DNA of 64,000 nucleotides from positions 16,675,501 to 16,739,500 of the forward strand of contig NC_092602.1 in the NCBI RefSeq assembly GCF_047663525.1. The letters are read 5' to 3'. Below the pieces are notes generated by a model, which saw only the letters and a list, made by a program, of their open reading frames with translations, searched no databases and was not told the DNA's origin. Shown here one piece after another: positions 13,401-25,219 of this stretch; the stretch's first letter is position 1; every line of letters starts with the position of its first letter. This DNA is from Anas platyrhynchos (lineage: Eukaryota; Chordata; Aves; Anseriformes; Anatidae). Made by a program: the position numbers and the translations under genes.

Positions 13401-16146
13401 AAACGCGTTGCGAGCCCGTGTCGCCCATCCAAAAGTGCCCGCAAAGGAAGGCTTTGCGTACAAGTGAACTCTCCAGGGGAGCCTTTACGCAGCCCCACAT
13501 GCAACTGGACCCTCTGGGTTCACTGTGTCCGAGGAAGCCTTCATATAGCCCTAGCTGGCATAGAACACGTCTGAAAAATTGGGCCCTAGGAAACGCGTTG
13601 CGAGCCCCTTCCGCCCATCCAAAATTGCCCCCATAGGAAGGCTTTGGGTACAAGTGATCTCCCAAGGGGAGCCTTCACACAGCCCCACATGCAACTGGAC
13701 CATGCAGGTTCACTCTTTCACAACAAGCCTAAATATATCCCTTACCGGCATGGGAGAAGACTGAAAATCTGGGCCCCAGGAAACGCATTCTGAGCCCCTG
13801 TCGCCCATCCAAAATGCCCCCAAAGGAAGGCTTTGGGTACAATTGAACTCCCCAGGGGAGCCTTTACGCAGCCCCACATGCAACTGGACCCTCTGAGTTC
13901 ACTCATTCCAAGCAACCCTAAATATATCTCTAGCCGTCATCAGAGACGACTGAAAAATCAGGCCACAGAAAAATCGTTGTGAGCCCCTTTCGCCCATCCA
14001 AACGAGCCCCCAAACGAAGGCTTTGTGTACAAGTGAACTCCCCAGGGGAGCCTTTACGCAGCCCCACATGCAACTGGACCCTCCGGGTTCCCTGTTTCCG
14101 AGCAAGAGTTAATATATCCCTTACCGGCATAGAAGACGACTGAAAAATTGGGCCCCAGGAAACGCATTTCGTGCCACTTTCGCCCATCTAAAATTGCCCG
14201 CAAAGGAAGGCTTTGGGTACAAGTGAACTCCCCAGGGGAGCCTTTACGCAGCCCCACATGCAACGGGACCCTCTGGGTTCGCACTTTCCGAGCAAACCTA
14301 AATATATCCTTAGCCGTCGTGGGTGAAGACTGAAAAACCGGAACCCAGGAAACGCGTTGCGAGCCCCTTTTCCCCATCCAAAAGTGCCCCCAAAGGAAGG
14401 CTATGCATATATCTGAACTCGCCAGGGGAGCCTTTACGCAGCCCCACATACAACTGGACCCTCCGGGTTCACTGTTTCCGAGCAACCCTAAATATATCCC
14501 TAGATGGCATCGAAGAGGACTGAAAAATTGGGCCCCAGAAAACGCGTTGCAAGCCCCTTTCGCCCATTCAAAAGTGCCCCCAAAGGAAGGCTTTGGGTAC
14601 AAGTGATCTCCCCAGGGGAGCCTTTACGCAGCCCCACATGCAACGGGACCCTCCGGGTTCACTCTTTCATAGCAAGCCTAAATAAATCCCTAACCTGCAA
14701 CTAAGACTGAAAATCCGGACCCGAGGAAACGCATTCCGAGCCCCTTTCACCCATCCAAAAGTGCCCCCAAAGGAAGGCTTTGGGTACAAGTGAACTCCCC
14801 AGGGGAGCCTTCACGCAGCCCCACATGCAACTGGACCCTCCGGGTTCACTCTTTCATAGCAAGCCTAAATATATCCCTGGCGGGCGTGGGATAAGACTGA
14901 AAAACCGGGCCCCTGAAAAAGCGTTGCGAGCCCCTTTCGCCCATCCAAAAGTGCCCCCAAAGGAAGGCTTTGGGTACAAGTGAACTCCCCAGGGCAGCCT
15001 TTAGGCAGCCCCACATGGAACTGGACCCTCCGAGTTCACTCATCCCGAGCAACCCGAAATATATCCCTGGCCGGCATCAGAGACGACTGAAAAATCGGGC
15101 CCCAGAAAATGCGTTGCGAGGCCCTTACACCCATCCAAAAGTGCCCGCAAAGGAAGGCTTTGGGTACAAGTGAACTCCCCAGGGGAGACTTTATGCAGCC
15201 CCACATGCAACTGGACCCTCCGGGTTCACTCTTTCACAACAAGCCTAAATATAGCCCTTATCGGCATGGGAGAAGACTGAAAATCTGGGCACCAGGAAAC
15301 GCATTCCTAGCCCCTTTCACCCATCCAAAAATTCCCGCAAAGGAAGGATTTGGGTACAAGTGAACTCCCCAGGGGAGCCTTTACGCAGCCCCACATGCAA
15401 CAGGATCCTCTGGGTTCTCTCTTTCTGAGCAACCCTAAATATATCCCTAGCTGGCATCGAAGACGACTAAAATCGCGCCCCAGAAAACGCGTTGCGAGCC
15501 CCTTTCACCCACCCAAAAGTGCCCCCAAAGGAAGGCTTTGGGTACAAGTGACCTCCCCAGGGGGGCCTTTACGCAGCCCCACATGCAACTGGACCCTCCG
15601 GGTTCGTTGTTTCCGAGCAAGCCTTAATATAGCCCTAGCCAGCATAGAAGACGACTGAAAAATCGGGCCCCAGGAAACGCGTTGCGAGCCCCTTTCGCCC
15701 ATCCAGAAGTGCCCCCAAAGGAAGGCTTTGGGTACAAGTGAACTCCCCAGGAGAGCCTTTACACAGCCCCACATGCAACTGGACCCTCTGGTTTCGTTGT
15801 TTCCGAGCAAGCCTTTATATAGCCCTAGCCGGCATAGAAGACGTCTGAAAAATTGGGCCCCAGGAAACGCGTTGCGAGCCCTTTTCGCCCATCCAAAAGT
15901 GCCCCCAAAGGAAGGCTTTGGGTACAAGTGAACTCCCCAGGAGAGCCTTTACGCAGCCCCACATGCAACTGGACCCTCCGGGTTCATTGTTTCCGAGCAA
16001 GCCTTAATGTATCCCTAGCCGGCATAGAAGACGTCTGAAAAATTGGGCCCCAGGAAACGCGTTGCGAGCCCCTTTCGCCCATCCAAAAGTGCCCGCAAAG
16101 GAAGGCTTTGGGTACAAGTGAACTCTCCAGGGGAGCCTTTAGCCAG
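10424..16146. repeat. 190-bp satellite array, diverged outer block
   Basis: About 30 further monomers of the same satellite in the same orientation. They differ far more from one another than those before 9.4 kb, with AT-enriched variants such as CCTAAATATATCCC and TTCACTCTTTCACAGCAAGC. Local neighbour-to-neighbour copies are visible: the variant set at 11.4-12.0 kb resembles 13.85-14.75 kb. The last recognisable monomer ends in GGGGAGCCTTTAGCCAG at about 16146, after which the sequence is unrelated. Homogeneous core with a decayed edge is the usual picture at a satellite border. Confidence 0.95.
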
Positions 16147-18790
16147 TCCTACCTTACCAGTCAGGCGTTTTTGTTAAATGCTCCAGGGAATTCTATACAT
16201 ATTGTACAAGTGTGACTTTTGCTTCAATATGTACATTACAGACCCTTCACTTCAGAATGAGAACTACCAAGAATTCACGAGCTTCTTCCTCTAAGCCCAG
16301 AATGCACGTTGATGTGTTTGCGTTCTGCTCTGCAAAATGGCATGGCAACTTTACAACAGCTACAGACTTCTGCGTAGTAGCTTTTTACTTATTGTCAATC
16401 CCAGCTAAGATGCTTGCTTTTCCCACCCAGCTAAGATGCTTGCTTTTCCCATGAGTCTTGTTTTCCCCATTATTTTTCCACTTCAAGAAAGACATTTGGT
16501 TATCTCTTTTCCTTTATCCGCATGTGACACTGCTACCTGTGTTTTTCTCAGATCTATTTCATGGCTGATCTTTGTCTCCACTTCCTCTGTTATAAATCCC
16601 TACATCTGTTAGATTTGGACTCCTGTTTTCAAACACCTTGGTAACTTTTTGCTTTTTGAGATGCTTCTACTTTCTTAAAGAAGAAAGACCTGGATGTACA
16701 AGTCAAGTATCTCCAAAGAAAGGAAGCATGCAGAATTCATGAGAAAAGCCACAAAGCAAATTGCCAGCTGATTCACAGCATACCTGATCATTTTGTTTTC
16801 CAAGATATTAAAAACACCACGGCTGTGCTGGCCAAGAGGAAATGTGGCAATTCCCTTCGGGCTTGGAGTACTTACGACACTCAAGATACTAATGCTTATC
16901 TGGTATCTTTTCAATATTGAGTACCTTGTGTTCTTTTGCCCAAGGTGAAGACAGGCAGTTTTGGAACCAACAGACTACACCTGGGTAGCCAGATAGCATA
17001 CCATATAGGCATCCTTCTTCACTTCTATGAAATTCTGAAGTGGTTCACCTGGGAAATACAACAGCAGCATAGTTGTTAGACAGCCAGTCATGTGAAAGGC
17101 TTTGTTCAATTGACTGCTGCTTGTAAGCAATAATTACATCATGACAGAAAGTGACAGAGTGACATAATTTTTTAGTGCATAACTCCGGTCTGTATGTGAA
17201 TAGCTGGATTAGTATGAATGGGAAAGAACCACTTAAGTAAATCTACACAGGAAATAAAGATAGATAGAATCATTTTTGTCTGTTCTTCTAAAAGCTGTCT
17301 ATTAATTATGAAGCCACAGCACTGCTTCAAATGCTGGAATTGACACTGTTCCTGTAAATTGACACTGTTCCTTTCATTTCATTAGACCAACTATACAGAG
17401 TTGTATAGAGAAGACTATTCTTGTGAAGAAGAGTTGTATAGCATAGCCTAAGTACCCTAAATCTAAGCAGGTAAAATCATACCTAGTAAAGAACATGTCT
17501 TTCTTTCATGAGGTAAGTGTAAGAGCATTCCCAAAATTCCGTCCTGACTTGGGGAACAACAAACCAAAACTGTGCAAAAGAAATCATGAGCCACTGGGAT
17601 GAGTGCTCTGGCAAGCAGACCCAGATTCTTCAGATTCTTTGCAGCAAATCTACCCAGGCTATCATTTGCACTTCCTATCTACTTCAGTGCAACCAACTTT
17701 TGATTTATCCTTGGAGTATTTCTCAAGTTTTTCAGTCCTTCCCCAGACCTCTCCCCTTCACACGGTCCATGAAGCCCACCTTCAGCCAGAGAGGAGGCAT
17801 GGCCACCCTGAAGAAAGAAAATGAATGGGGACAGTCCCTGCCACCTCATCCTAGTACTACGTACTGGGACCAGGTTGCCATAGGCATCTGTCCCTGGAGT
17901 GGAGCAGGGTGGAGCATTAATCAGAAAGGAATTTGTCTCTATTGCCGAGAGCAAGCCACATTCCTCATGGATATCACAAGTCTTCTTTTCATTCCCTGTG
18001 GAGCTCTTGAAGCCCTCTGCTCAGGGAACCTCACTGCTGGAGACCCCTGTATGTTCTACAGGGACTCCTGGTACCTCAAGTGACCTGAGGCGTGGATTTC
18101 ACAGCTCAACTGGAAGCTTGAGCGATGCATAAGCCTTAGGTATTGCAACCTGTTCCTTCCTTAGATCTCTCCTTACCTACGTATGGACAAGATTGTCAGG
18201 TGTTGTTTTTGAACCTTCCAGTACCCACTAATCACTGAATTGAAAAAGCCAATCTGCAAGCAAGGACTAGATTTCCAACAAAAAACGGAGAGAAGCACTG
18301 GAAAAGCTGTTGTGAACAATAGCCCCCTCTTGTGTGTTAAAGGAGCAGCAGGTCTGTGTCTGCATAGGCCTGAGCTTTGGAGCTTTACGCAAACTTGGTA
18401 AACTTGTGAGGAAAGCAACCAGTGCAAGTGGCTTCCCCAAGGGGCGACTGGACAGAAGCGAACGCCTGACAGTGGCTGCCCAAGCTGACGGCTTAGCTCT
18501 GGTCTGGATATATCATAAGCTTTGTTGTGCAGGGTAGAAGTGAATTTCCGTCATGAAAAACAGCCCGGTGCTGTATGATATCATGTTTATTTCATAAAGA
18601 AGCAAGGAGGGAGGAAAACTTGACTGTTTTCTAAGACTCTTGCACATCCTCAGCACATTGAGCACGTAGGTCCTAGCACTGCACTAGTAAGGGAAGACCT
18701 CAATCAGGAGCAGATTATTCTTGATTAATTTAAACTGGGTGAGCGGGAATCACACCAGACAAAGACGTCCTTTTCACCAACATAGTTTAT
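16147..18790. other. Non-coding stretch right of the satellite
   Basis: Ordinary-composition DNA without a recognisable gene. One plus-strand open frame of 165 codons (17586-18083) and one of 80 codons (16212-16454) show no familiar domain and no convincing splice context, so I treat them as chance. A short local duplication of about 24 bases is visible near 16402-16450 (CCCAGCTAAGATGCTTGCTT twice). Confidence 0.6.
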
Positions 18791-18837
18791 TTTGCCTGTC
18801 ACGGCTCTACACGAAGACAGTAAAAAGGTAACAAATA

Positions 18838-19610
18838 AGGCAATATTCCCTCCTTCCCCTTCCCTCTCCTCCCCTCCACTTCCTTCCCCGACTCTCTCCT
18901 CCCCTATACTCCCATACATTCCCCCCACACACACTCCCCTACACTCTCCTCACCTACACTCCCCTACACACACCTCCCCTACACACTGCTCCCCTACACT
19001 CCTCTACACTCTGCTCCCCTACCCTCTTCTTCACCCAGTTCCCCTACACTCCCCTACACTCTGCTCCCCTACCCTCTTCTTCACTCAGTTCCCCTACACT
19101 CCCCTACACTCTGCTCCCCTACCCTCTTCTTCACTCAGTTCCCCTACACTCTCCTACACTCTGCTCCCCTACCCTCCCCTACATTCTGCTCCCCTACCCT
19201 CTTCTTCACTCAGTTCCCCTACACTCCCCTACACACACCTCCCCTACCTTCCCCTTCACTCTGTTCCCCTACACTCCCCTTCCCTACACTCCCCTCCACT
19301 CTCCTCTCCTACACTCCCCTATACTCTCCTCCCCTACGCTCCCCTACACTCTCCTCACCAAACAATCCCCTCCCCTACACTACCCTACACTACCATACAC
19401 TACCCTACACTCCACTACACTCTGCTCCCCTGCCCTCCCCTGCCCTCCCGTGCCCTCCCCTGCCCTCCCCAGAACTCCCCTGCCCTCCCCTGCCCTTCCC
19501 TCCCCTCCCATTCTCGTTTTTACCCTTCCCTCCCCTCCCTCCCGTTCTCTTCATTCCCTCCCCTTCCCTCCCGTCTTCTCCTTTCTTCTTCTCCTCTCTT
19601 CTCCTTTCTT
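18838..19610. repeat. C-rich minisatellite, (CCCCTACACT)n-like
   Basis: About 770 bases with almost no G on the plus strand. It is built from degenerate 10-11-base units (CTCCCCTACACT and relatives) and longer sub-units including CTGCTCCCCTACCCTCTTCTT, the last repeated several times at 19010-19210. Beyond 19430 the unit changes to CTCCCCTGCC and then to CT-rich sequence. The plus strand stays open for 293 codons across the tract, giving a Ser/Pro/Leu/Thr protein of pure repeat composition, which I do not regard as a gene. Confidence 0.9.
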
Positions 19611-20708
19611 TCACAAATTGCAATGGAGAACAGGGAGAAGCATCACTTCCAGTCACTTCCGTCGTTCTCGTAGCTTGTGTCACTGCCTGATTCGTGGCAA
19701 TCCATCAGCAGTATCCAGAAGCGTTCCAGCTGCTGTGCTACTAGGTGAGCAGCAGTCTCCAAGGGGCAATCACGGACTTCTTGCTGTGGCTCGGACACGG
19801 CACTTTCAAGTCCACCCTGGCTTGGCCATGTCCTCTTGCTACGTCCCCACCTACATTACAGTTCTGCTTAGAAGCCGAAGCACGGTGCTGAAGTAGTTCC
19901 ACTCCTTCCATTTGCAATGATTGAGTTTGTCTAGCCAAGTGGTTTCTGTCCATAGAACACAAGAAAGAGGTTTTGCTTAGAAACAACGCAAGGAGGACTT
20001 CTTTTCCACATGGGCAAGGAATAGTCACGCTTTTCTAATGGAGACTCTAGTGGAAGAGAGAATGACAGATCATTCCGAGAGCTTTGAAATATCCCTTGGG
20101 GATGCTTAGTGCAGAGGACCAGAGGAAAGCTGTCCAAAGGACACCAGAGAATCACTCTGAATTACTTCCTCACAGACACATGTCCTTACTATGTCTGATA
20201 TGGCTTCATGTCTGATATGGCTTCAGCTGGTTTCAGGGTTCTTGTTCACCTAAAACCTAAATTCGGAGTTGTAAATGAAGATGGAAAGATTGACAAATGT
20301 ATAAATCACTGATGGGGGAAAAAAAAAAAGAAAAAAAAGTGCTTTGAGAACTTTGGCCATTAGCCCTGGAAAGCATCAAAGTACTGTCCTCTGAAGCAAA
20401 TGCCTTCTTCTCTTGATACCTAAAGAGGTAAATCAATCCAATGTTGTAACATTAGAAAAGCAAACACTAAACACAAGCAAAGGAGAAGAACACAAGTAAG
20501 CAATTGCAATGCTTATGGGGCTATTGCAGGGTTAGGCAAAGAACTATTGTACCATGAAATCTTGGGATAGAAGAAATATTATGTGCATTTTTTACTGTTT
20601 CATTTGTTGAGCTAATTTAGAAGTGGATATAAAATTGTTTTCTTTTTTTTTTTTTTTCCTCTTGAGTTCACTCCTTTTTATAGGATTTCATAATAGAATA
20701 GATATATA

Positions 20709-20741
<33 letters not shown>

Positions 20742-22330
20742 TTCCAAGCAGGTAATCATATTCACAATTATTTTTTCAATCCAGAAACAATAGCAAGGAT
20801 GAGCTGAAAAGTATTTCTATGCCATTAGAGTGTCAAGGTGTGTCCCATACGTTAGTAACAGTCAGAGGATTCATTTTGGAGAACAAAAGATATCTTGAAA
20901 GAAGTAAAGACAGAAGTAAATATGTATGCATGTACATCTCTCTCTCTCTACAGAAACCTAAGAAACTCGTATGCAGGTTAGCTTCTTGTGCTCTCTTCTC
21001 AAAGTTCTAGTGAATACAGCATCAGTGTGTGTTCCAAACATTACCCTCAGTCCAGCACGGATACACACGAGAGGTCAGTCTGCAGGTTGCACAGGCCAAG
21101 AAACTGCTCTGGCTTGATGGGAAGAGCCAAGGCAGAAGTTGCTGTCAGAGAAAAGATGCTGTCAAAGCGTGTCACGTCCATGCTAGAGCCTCTCTCCCAC
21201 CATCTAGCTCTACTGCATCTAGATGCATCTATACTAGAGCGTCGCTACTTAGCCAGTCTGGGGGATCTTAGGAGCCTTCTGAAGACCCAGAGGAGGGGCT
21301 CTTTGTCCTTTCTGTTTTAACAGCCAGTGAAAACTCTTAGCGTTTGACACAGAGTGGCTGAAAAACACAAAGTGGACTTGCAATCTTCACAGCTTCGAAG
21401 CAAGTGGAGATTGTGGAGGTTGTGGAGTAACCAAGGAAACTGTTGATCTAGAAGCAGCCTACAGATTGTGTTTAGCCAGGGTCTTGTATTGCCCTTCTGG
21501 CTGATCTGCCAGCAATTCAAGAAAGTCTCCCTGGCAAGCCAGCCCTGGAGTCACCCAAAACTTGGTGAAACCCATGAGATTAGAAAGGAGACAGTTGCAC
21601 TCCATAAACTGCAGGTTTCTGTGCTTTTTGATTGCTTGCTTGCTTGCTTGTTTTCCAGGCTGAATTGGATTAGCTGGACAAGTTGGCAGCTGCCTACAGA
21701 CAAATACCTTATCAGGAGTCTAAACTACGGGATTGCTCTAACTGAGAACAATGAATTGGACTTGACGTTCTTAGGAAGTCTTTCCAGCTACGCTTTCTAC
21801 CACTACAGAAATGCACCTGATTCTTTCACAAAGCTTACGGGTGCTGACTGCAAATAGTCCTCATCATTCTCCATTGCCTTCCTCATCTCCATTCTCTTTT
21901 GGTGAAGCTTTTCCGAGCAGAGATGAAGAGCAGCTCTAATACGCAGTCTGGGATTCTGCAAAGGAAAAGAAGAATCCTCCTGAAAACTCTTTGCAACCTC
22001 ACCCACCATCCCCAAAGCAAAGAAGAGCAAAAGAACACCGCTTGATCACAGCAAGCATCAACTCGAGCATAGGTCTCCTGCAAGTGTAGCGGGGTTCAAC
22101 AGCTGCCGAACAAGCTTAAGGAGCACACCCAGAATCAAGTCCATCAAACCGTGTCTTCAAACAGGTGCTTGAAAGAGTTAGGTTTTCTTAGGCGTGAGGA
22201 ATGAAAAAGAAAGCAAGAACTGACAACTTACCAGCACACAGTTTCCCTCGAGCTTGCTTGGCTTCATTCCGCACCTGAGGCTGGGCTCCCAAGCAGGATT
22301 GAGCAGCATTGTGCAGAAATGCCAAAGCCT
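19611..22330. other. Non-coding interval with homopolymers
   Basis: No gene is recognised apart from the orphan exon-like segment listed separately. It contains an A-rich run near 20319-20338, a T-run at 20643-20657, and a pure A-run of about 29 bases at 20710-20739. The remainder is unique-looking sequence. Confidence 0.6.
21839..21955 (-). pseudogene. Orphan exon-like segment, unknown gene
   Basis: A 117-base (39-codon) open segment on the minus strand. It is bounded by a strong acceptor (pyrimidine tract followed by TTTGCAG at 21956-21968) and a GTAAGC donor at 21833-21838. The peptide is charged and helix-like, with core LHLCSEKLHQKRMEMRKAM followed by ENDEDYLQS. Length divisible by three, no stop and two good splice signals together suggest a real or formerly real exon. 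I do not recognise the family, it does not match any part of KIF27 I know, and no partner exon was found nearby. Chance remains possible. Confidence 0.4.
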
Positions 22331-22399
22331 CCCCAGCTGTGCTGGATCTTCAGCCCGAAGGGCTTTGGCTCTGTTGCCTCCTCAGCAACATGGGCAATT

Positions 22400-22745
22400 G
22401 CCCAGGCAAGCCGGTGTCCAGCAGCTTGACTCAGGAAGCACAGCCCCCCCTTGCCACCGCTTGCCGCTCACACCAGGAGCCCCCGCGGTGGTGGCAGCCG
22501 TTGCGCGGCGCTTGGTGCAGTGCGGTGCGTTGCGGGCAGAGGGCTGCAGGCTCCTTCTCCTCGGGGGCGGCTCTGCCATGGGGCGTCCGCCACGGGGCTG
22601 CTGAGGCGGCGGGGGGCTCCATGGGGGAGTGGAGGGCGACGTGCGCTGGGGCTGGGATGGGCCTGGGGCTGGGGCACCGCGCCGCCGCCACCATGCCAAG
22701 CAGCACTCCTGGCATCTGTGCTGCAGAGCCAGCCAGTGTGATGCC
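22400..22745. promoter_or_regulatory. Small GC/CpG-rich patch
   Basis: A GC-rich stretch in otherwise AT-leaning DNA, with multiple CpGs (GCGGCGCTTGG, CGCGCCGCCGCCACC). All frames are open over short distances merely because of composition. It could be a small CpG island or promoter of a non-coding RNA. No TATA box or linked exon could be identified. Confidence 0.35.
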
Positions 22746-22761
22746 TTGGCGTTTGTGACTT

Positions 22762-22860
22762 CACAGAATCACAGAATGTCTACGTTGGAAGAGACCTCAA
22801 GACCATCGAGTGCCAAACAAAGGCAACTCTGCATTTCCTTCTTAAACACCCGGTTTCTTC
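22762..22860 (-). mobile_element. Old CR1 3' fragment
   Basis: Starts on the plus strand with TCACAGAATCACAGAATGTC followed by GTTGGAAGAGACCTCAAGACC, the reverse complement of the diagnostic CR1 3' end. It is short, diverged and followed directly by an (AAAAC)n microsatellite at 22862-22905. Confidence 0.8.
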
Positions 22861-22862
22861 AG

Positions 22863-22893
<31 letters not shown>

Positions 22894-24643
22894 CAAAACA
22901 AAAAACACAGAACTTCATCCCTCACACGGGATTCCCGAAGTGAGCCTGCAGGGGCTGCCAAAGGCAGCAGCTCCTCAAGCACTGCTCCCACATGGCTCCC
23001 TACCACGGGCTCCATCCATCCCCCAGGAGCAAACTTGGTCAAACTAAGCCCCTTTGGAGATATTGGATGGCAGGCCTTACCAAATGCCGGACAAAGGAGA
23101 AGATCTAACCCATTTCGGAAACCAATATTTGCAACAACATCTTACAGTTTGGTGCAAGCAACTAGAACAAATCAATGTTTTAGGCACTAGACCTTTTATT
23201 TGCCTCCCAAGGGGAAGGATGCACTTTAATCAATATTAGTTGCTGTATGTGTGTAAATGAGGCAGGAGGAATTGAGACTGAGCACGAAAACATTTGGGGA
23301 AAGACTACGGTAATAAGGTGATTAGTCTAAGGTGATTACATAAGGTAATTCAAGATGACACCTCCTGGGGTTTTCGAGAATTATGCAACAAAATCACCTT
23401 TTTGGTTACCCAACTTTTCTTGGCTTAAGCAATCGTTTAGAGGAATCCTGATCTTCTTTTTAAGAGTAGTAGTCTTGACTTGTGTAGTGGTACAATGTGC
23501 ATTTTGGTGCTGTATGAAGGACTAGATTATGATACCTGGAAGTGTAACTGAAGCAAGCACCAAGTCAAAACTGGTAAGAATTTAATGAAAACTTTTAATC
23601 AAGAAGGATTGTAATAAGCCAAAGAATTTGCTTAGGCTCAAGAAAAGGGGGGACTTGAGACAGGGAACAAGATAAAGACTGGTTATTCCTAGGTCTGAGC
23701 TAGCACCATTGTATGTTAAGGACCCGAAAGACGAGGAAGTAAAAGACTGTGTCTTTTACTTTCCGCTGGCTCTTTGCTTGTAATACAAGCTTCACCATTC
23801 TAACTTGCAATTTAGGCAATCTTAAAACAACTGAACCATGACAGTAAAATATGAAATTCTTCGTATTTTCAAAAGTAGTCTGCAATTTCAGTAGCAGAAC
23901 ACACAAAACATAGTCTTTGAATGTGACTTTAATGTACACAGGGATTTTTGTTATTTTTAAAGCTCATCACTTTTTTATTACATTGTATTATGCCCCAAAA
24001 TATATTCAGAGGAAAGATAACTAAAGGTAATTATACAAAAATACTGAGCGCTTCTTACAAACGTTACAAACATATGGATTTGAAAAAGTTAGAAATTCAC
24101 AGGGACATTCACCCTTCTACATTTCGCTACAGTTTGGCTGCGATGGATGTTTCCTCACAGCAAAACATGTCCTGGACTACATGCTTCTTTGTGTATTAGA
24201 CACAGAATAATCTTCCCCATGCTCATTTACAGTCCAACCTGTGCAATATTCATGTTCACACCGTCACAGCATACTTTCGACTAATGAACCTCTAGGCTTA
24301 TTATCCTGCCTGGAGAGCTAAACCTCAATTCACTCTGGTAGCAACAGATGCATATGTGACCAGCATCTACGTGTTACAAAGACATGGCACTACCTCAAGT
24401 GTGACGAAATAGAACCATCAGTTAAGAGGAAGAATGAGTCACGCTGAGCCTTAAGACGAAACACGGGGCCAAGAAGGCTGCACTGTGCGTGTGGTGGTGG
24501 CAGTGTGAGGTGTAAGACAACCAAGATAATGACAATGATTAAACCATTTTTGCTTCTACACTAGAACTACTTCATTTTAAGTTTGAGTTGTGGTTAGTAG
24601 GACCTGGAACAATCAAAAAAACTTTTCATAGTTGTTTGTTGGT

Positions 24644-24682
<39 letters not shown>

Positions 24683-25219
24683 GTCAAAGCATAGATCACA
24701 TTAGGAAGCTTATCTTCTTACTACAAATATCTAGGTCTTTTAACCTTAATAAAGAATGATTTTAGTTAACTGGAAGTATGGACCTCCTCATTGACAATCT
24801 TCCAAGAAATAACTTCTATGAAATCAAGTGCTGGCAGCAAAATCAAGTTGATTGTTTAAAATACTGGCATCTAAAAGCATAGCATATTACACATTTGTTA
24901 ATTATAATGCCATTCAGAGTCTTTCAGATCATAAAATACCGTTTTCTCAACCACAACAGTGTGAGACTGTAGCTTCTGAAATTATGCTCGAATCCACAGA
25001 AAACCAAACACGAATTTAGAACAGTGTTATACCACTGCCTCTATTACAAACTGATGTTGTCTCTCCTTTGCAAGTGTGGGGAGATGTAGTACCTTCCTGG
25101 ATAAGAGTTAGTTCAGTAAAAATATGAGTTTTATGTCTATCTGATATAATTCTGTCTGTTTGCTACCCCTCAAATGATCTACTGACAAACACAAAAGCAT
25201 TTTAAGATCATGTACTTAC
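22861..25219. other. Non-coding interval below the KIF27 exons
   Basis: Contains the (AAAAC)n tract at 22862-22905 and a pure T-run of about 34 bases at 24648-24681. The C-terminal exons of KIF27 (the last ~180 residues of the human protein) should lie here or further left if present. I could not recognise them in any frame of the minus strand. Confidence 0.55.

Noticed and set aside
1..16146. CENP-B-box-like site or CRISPR-like spacing in the 190-bp units
   Set aside because: No stretch fits the CENP-B consensus (nearest TTCG..CGAG lacks the required A and GGG). Units are contiguous repeats without spacers.
17586..18083. 165-codon plus-strand open frame
   Set aside because: No recognisable domain, no low-complexity explanation but also no splice or homology evidence; most likely chance.
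18792..19673. 293-codon Pro/Ser/Leu/Thr-rich frame
   Set aside because: Entirely the translation of a C-rich minisatellite lacking the letters needed for stops.
22254..22760. Overlapping frames of 95-150 codons on both strands
   Set aside because: Due to GC-rich composition; all frames are open at once and none shows a domain.
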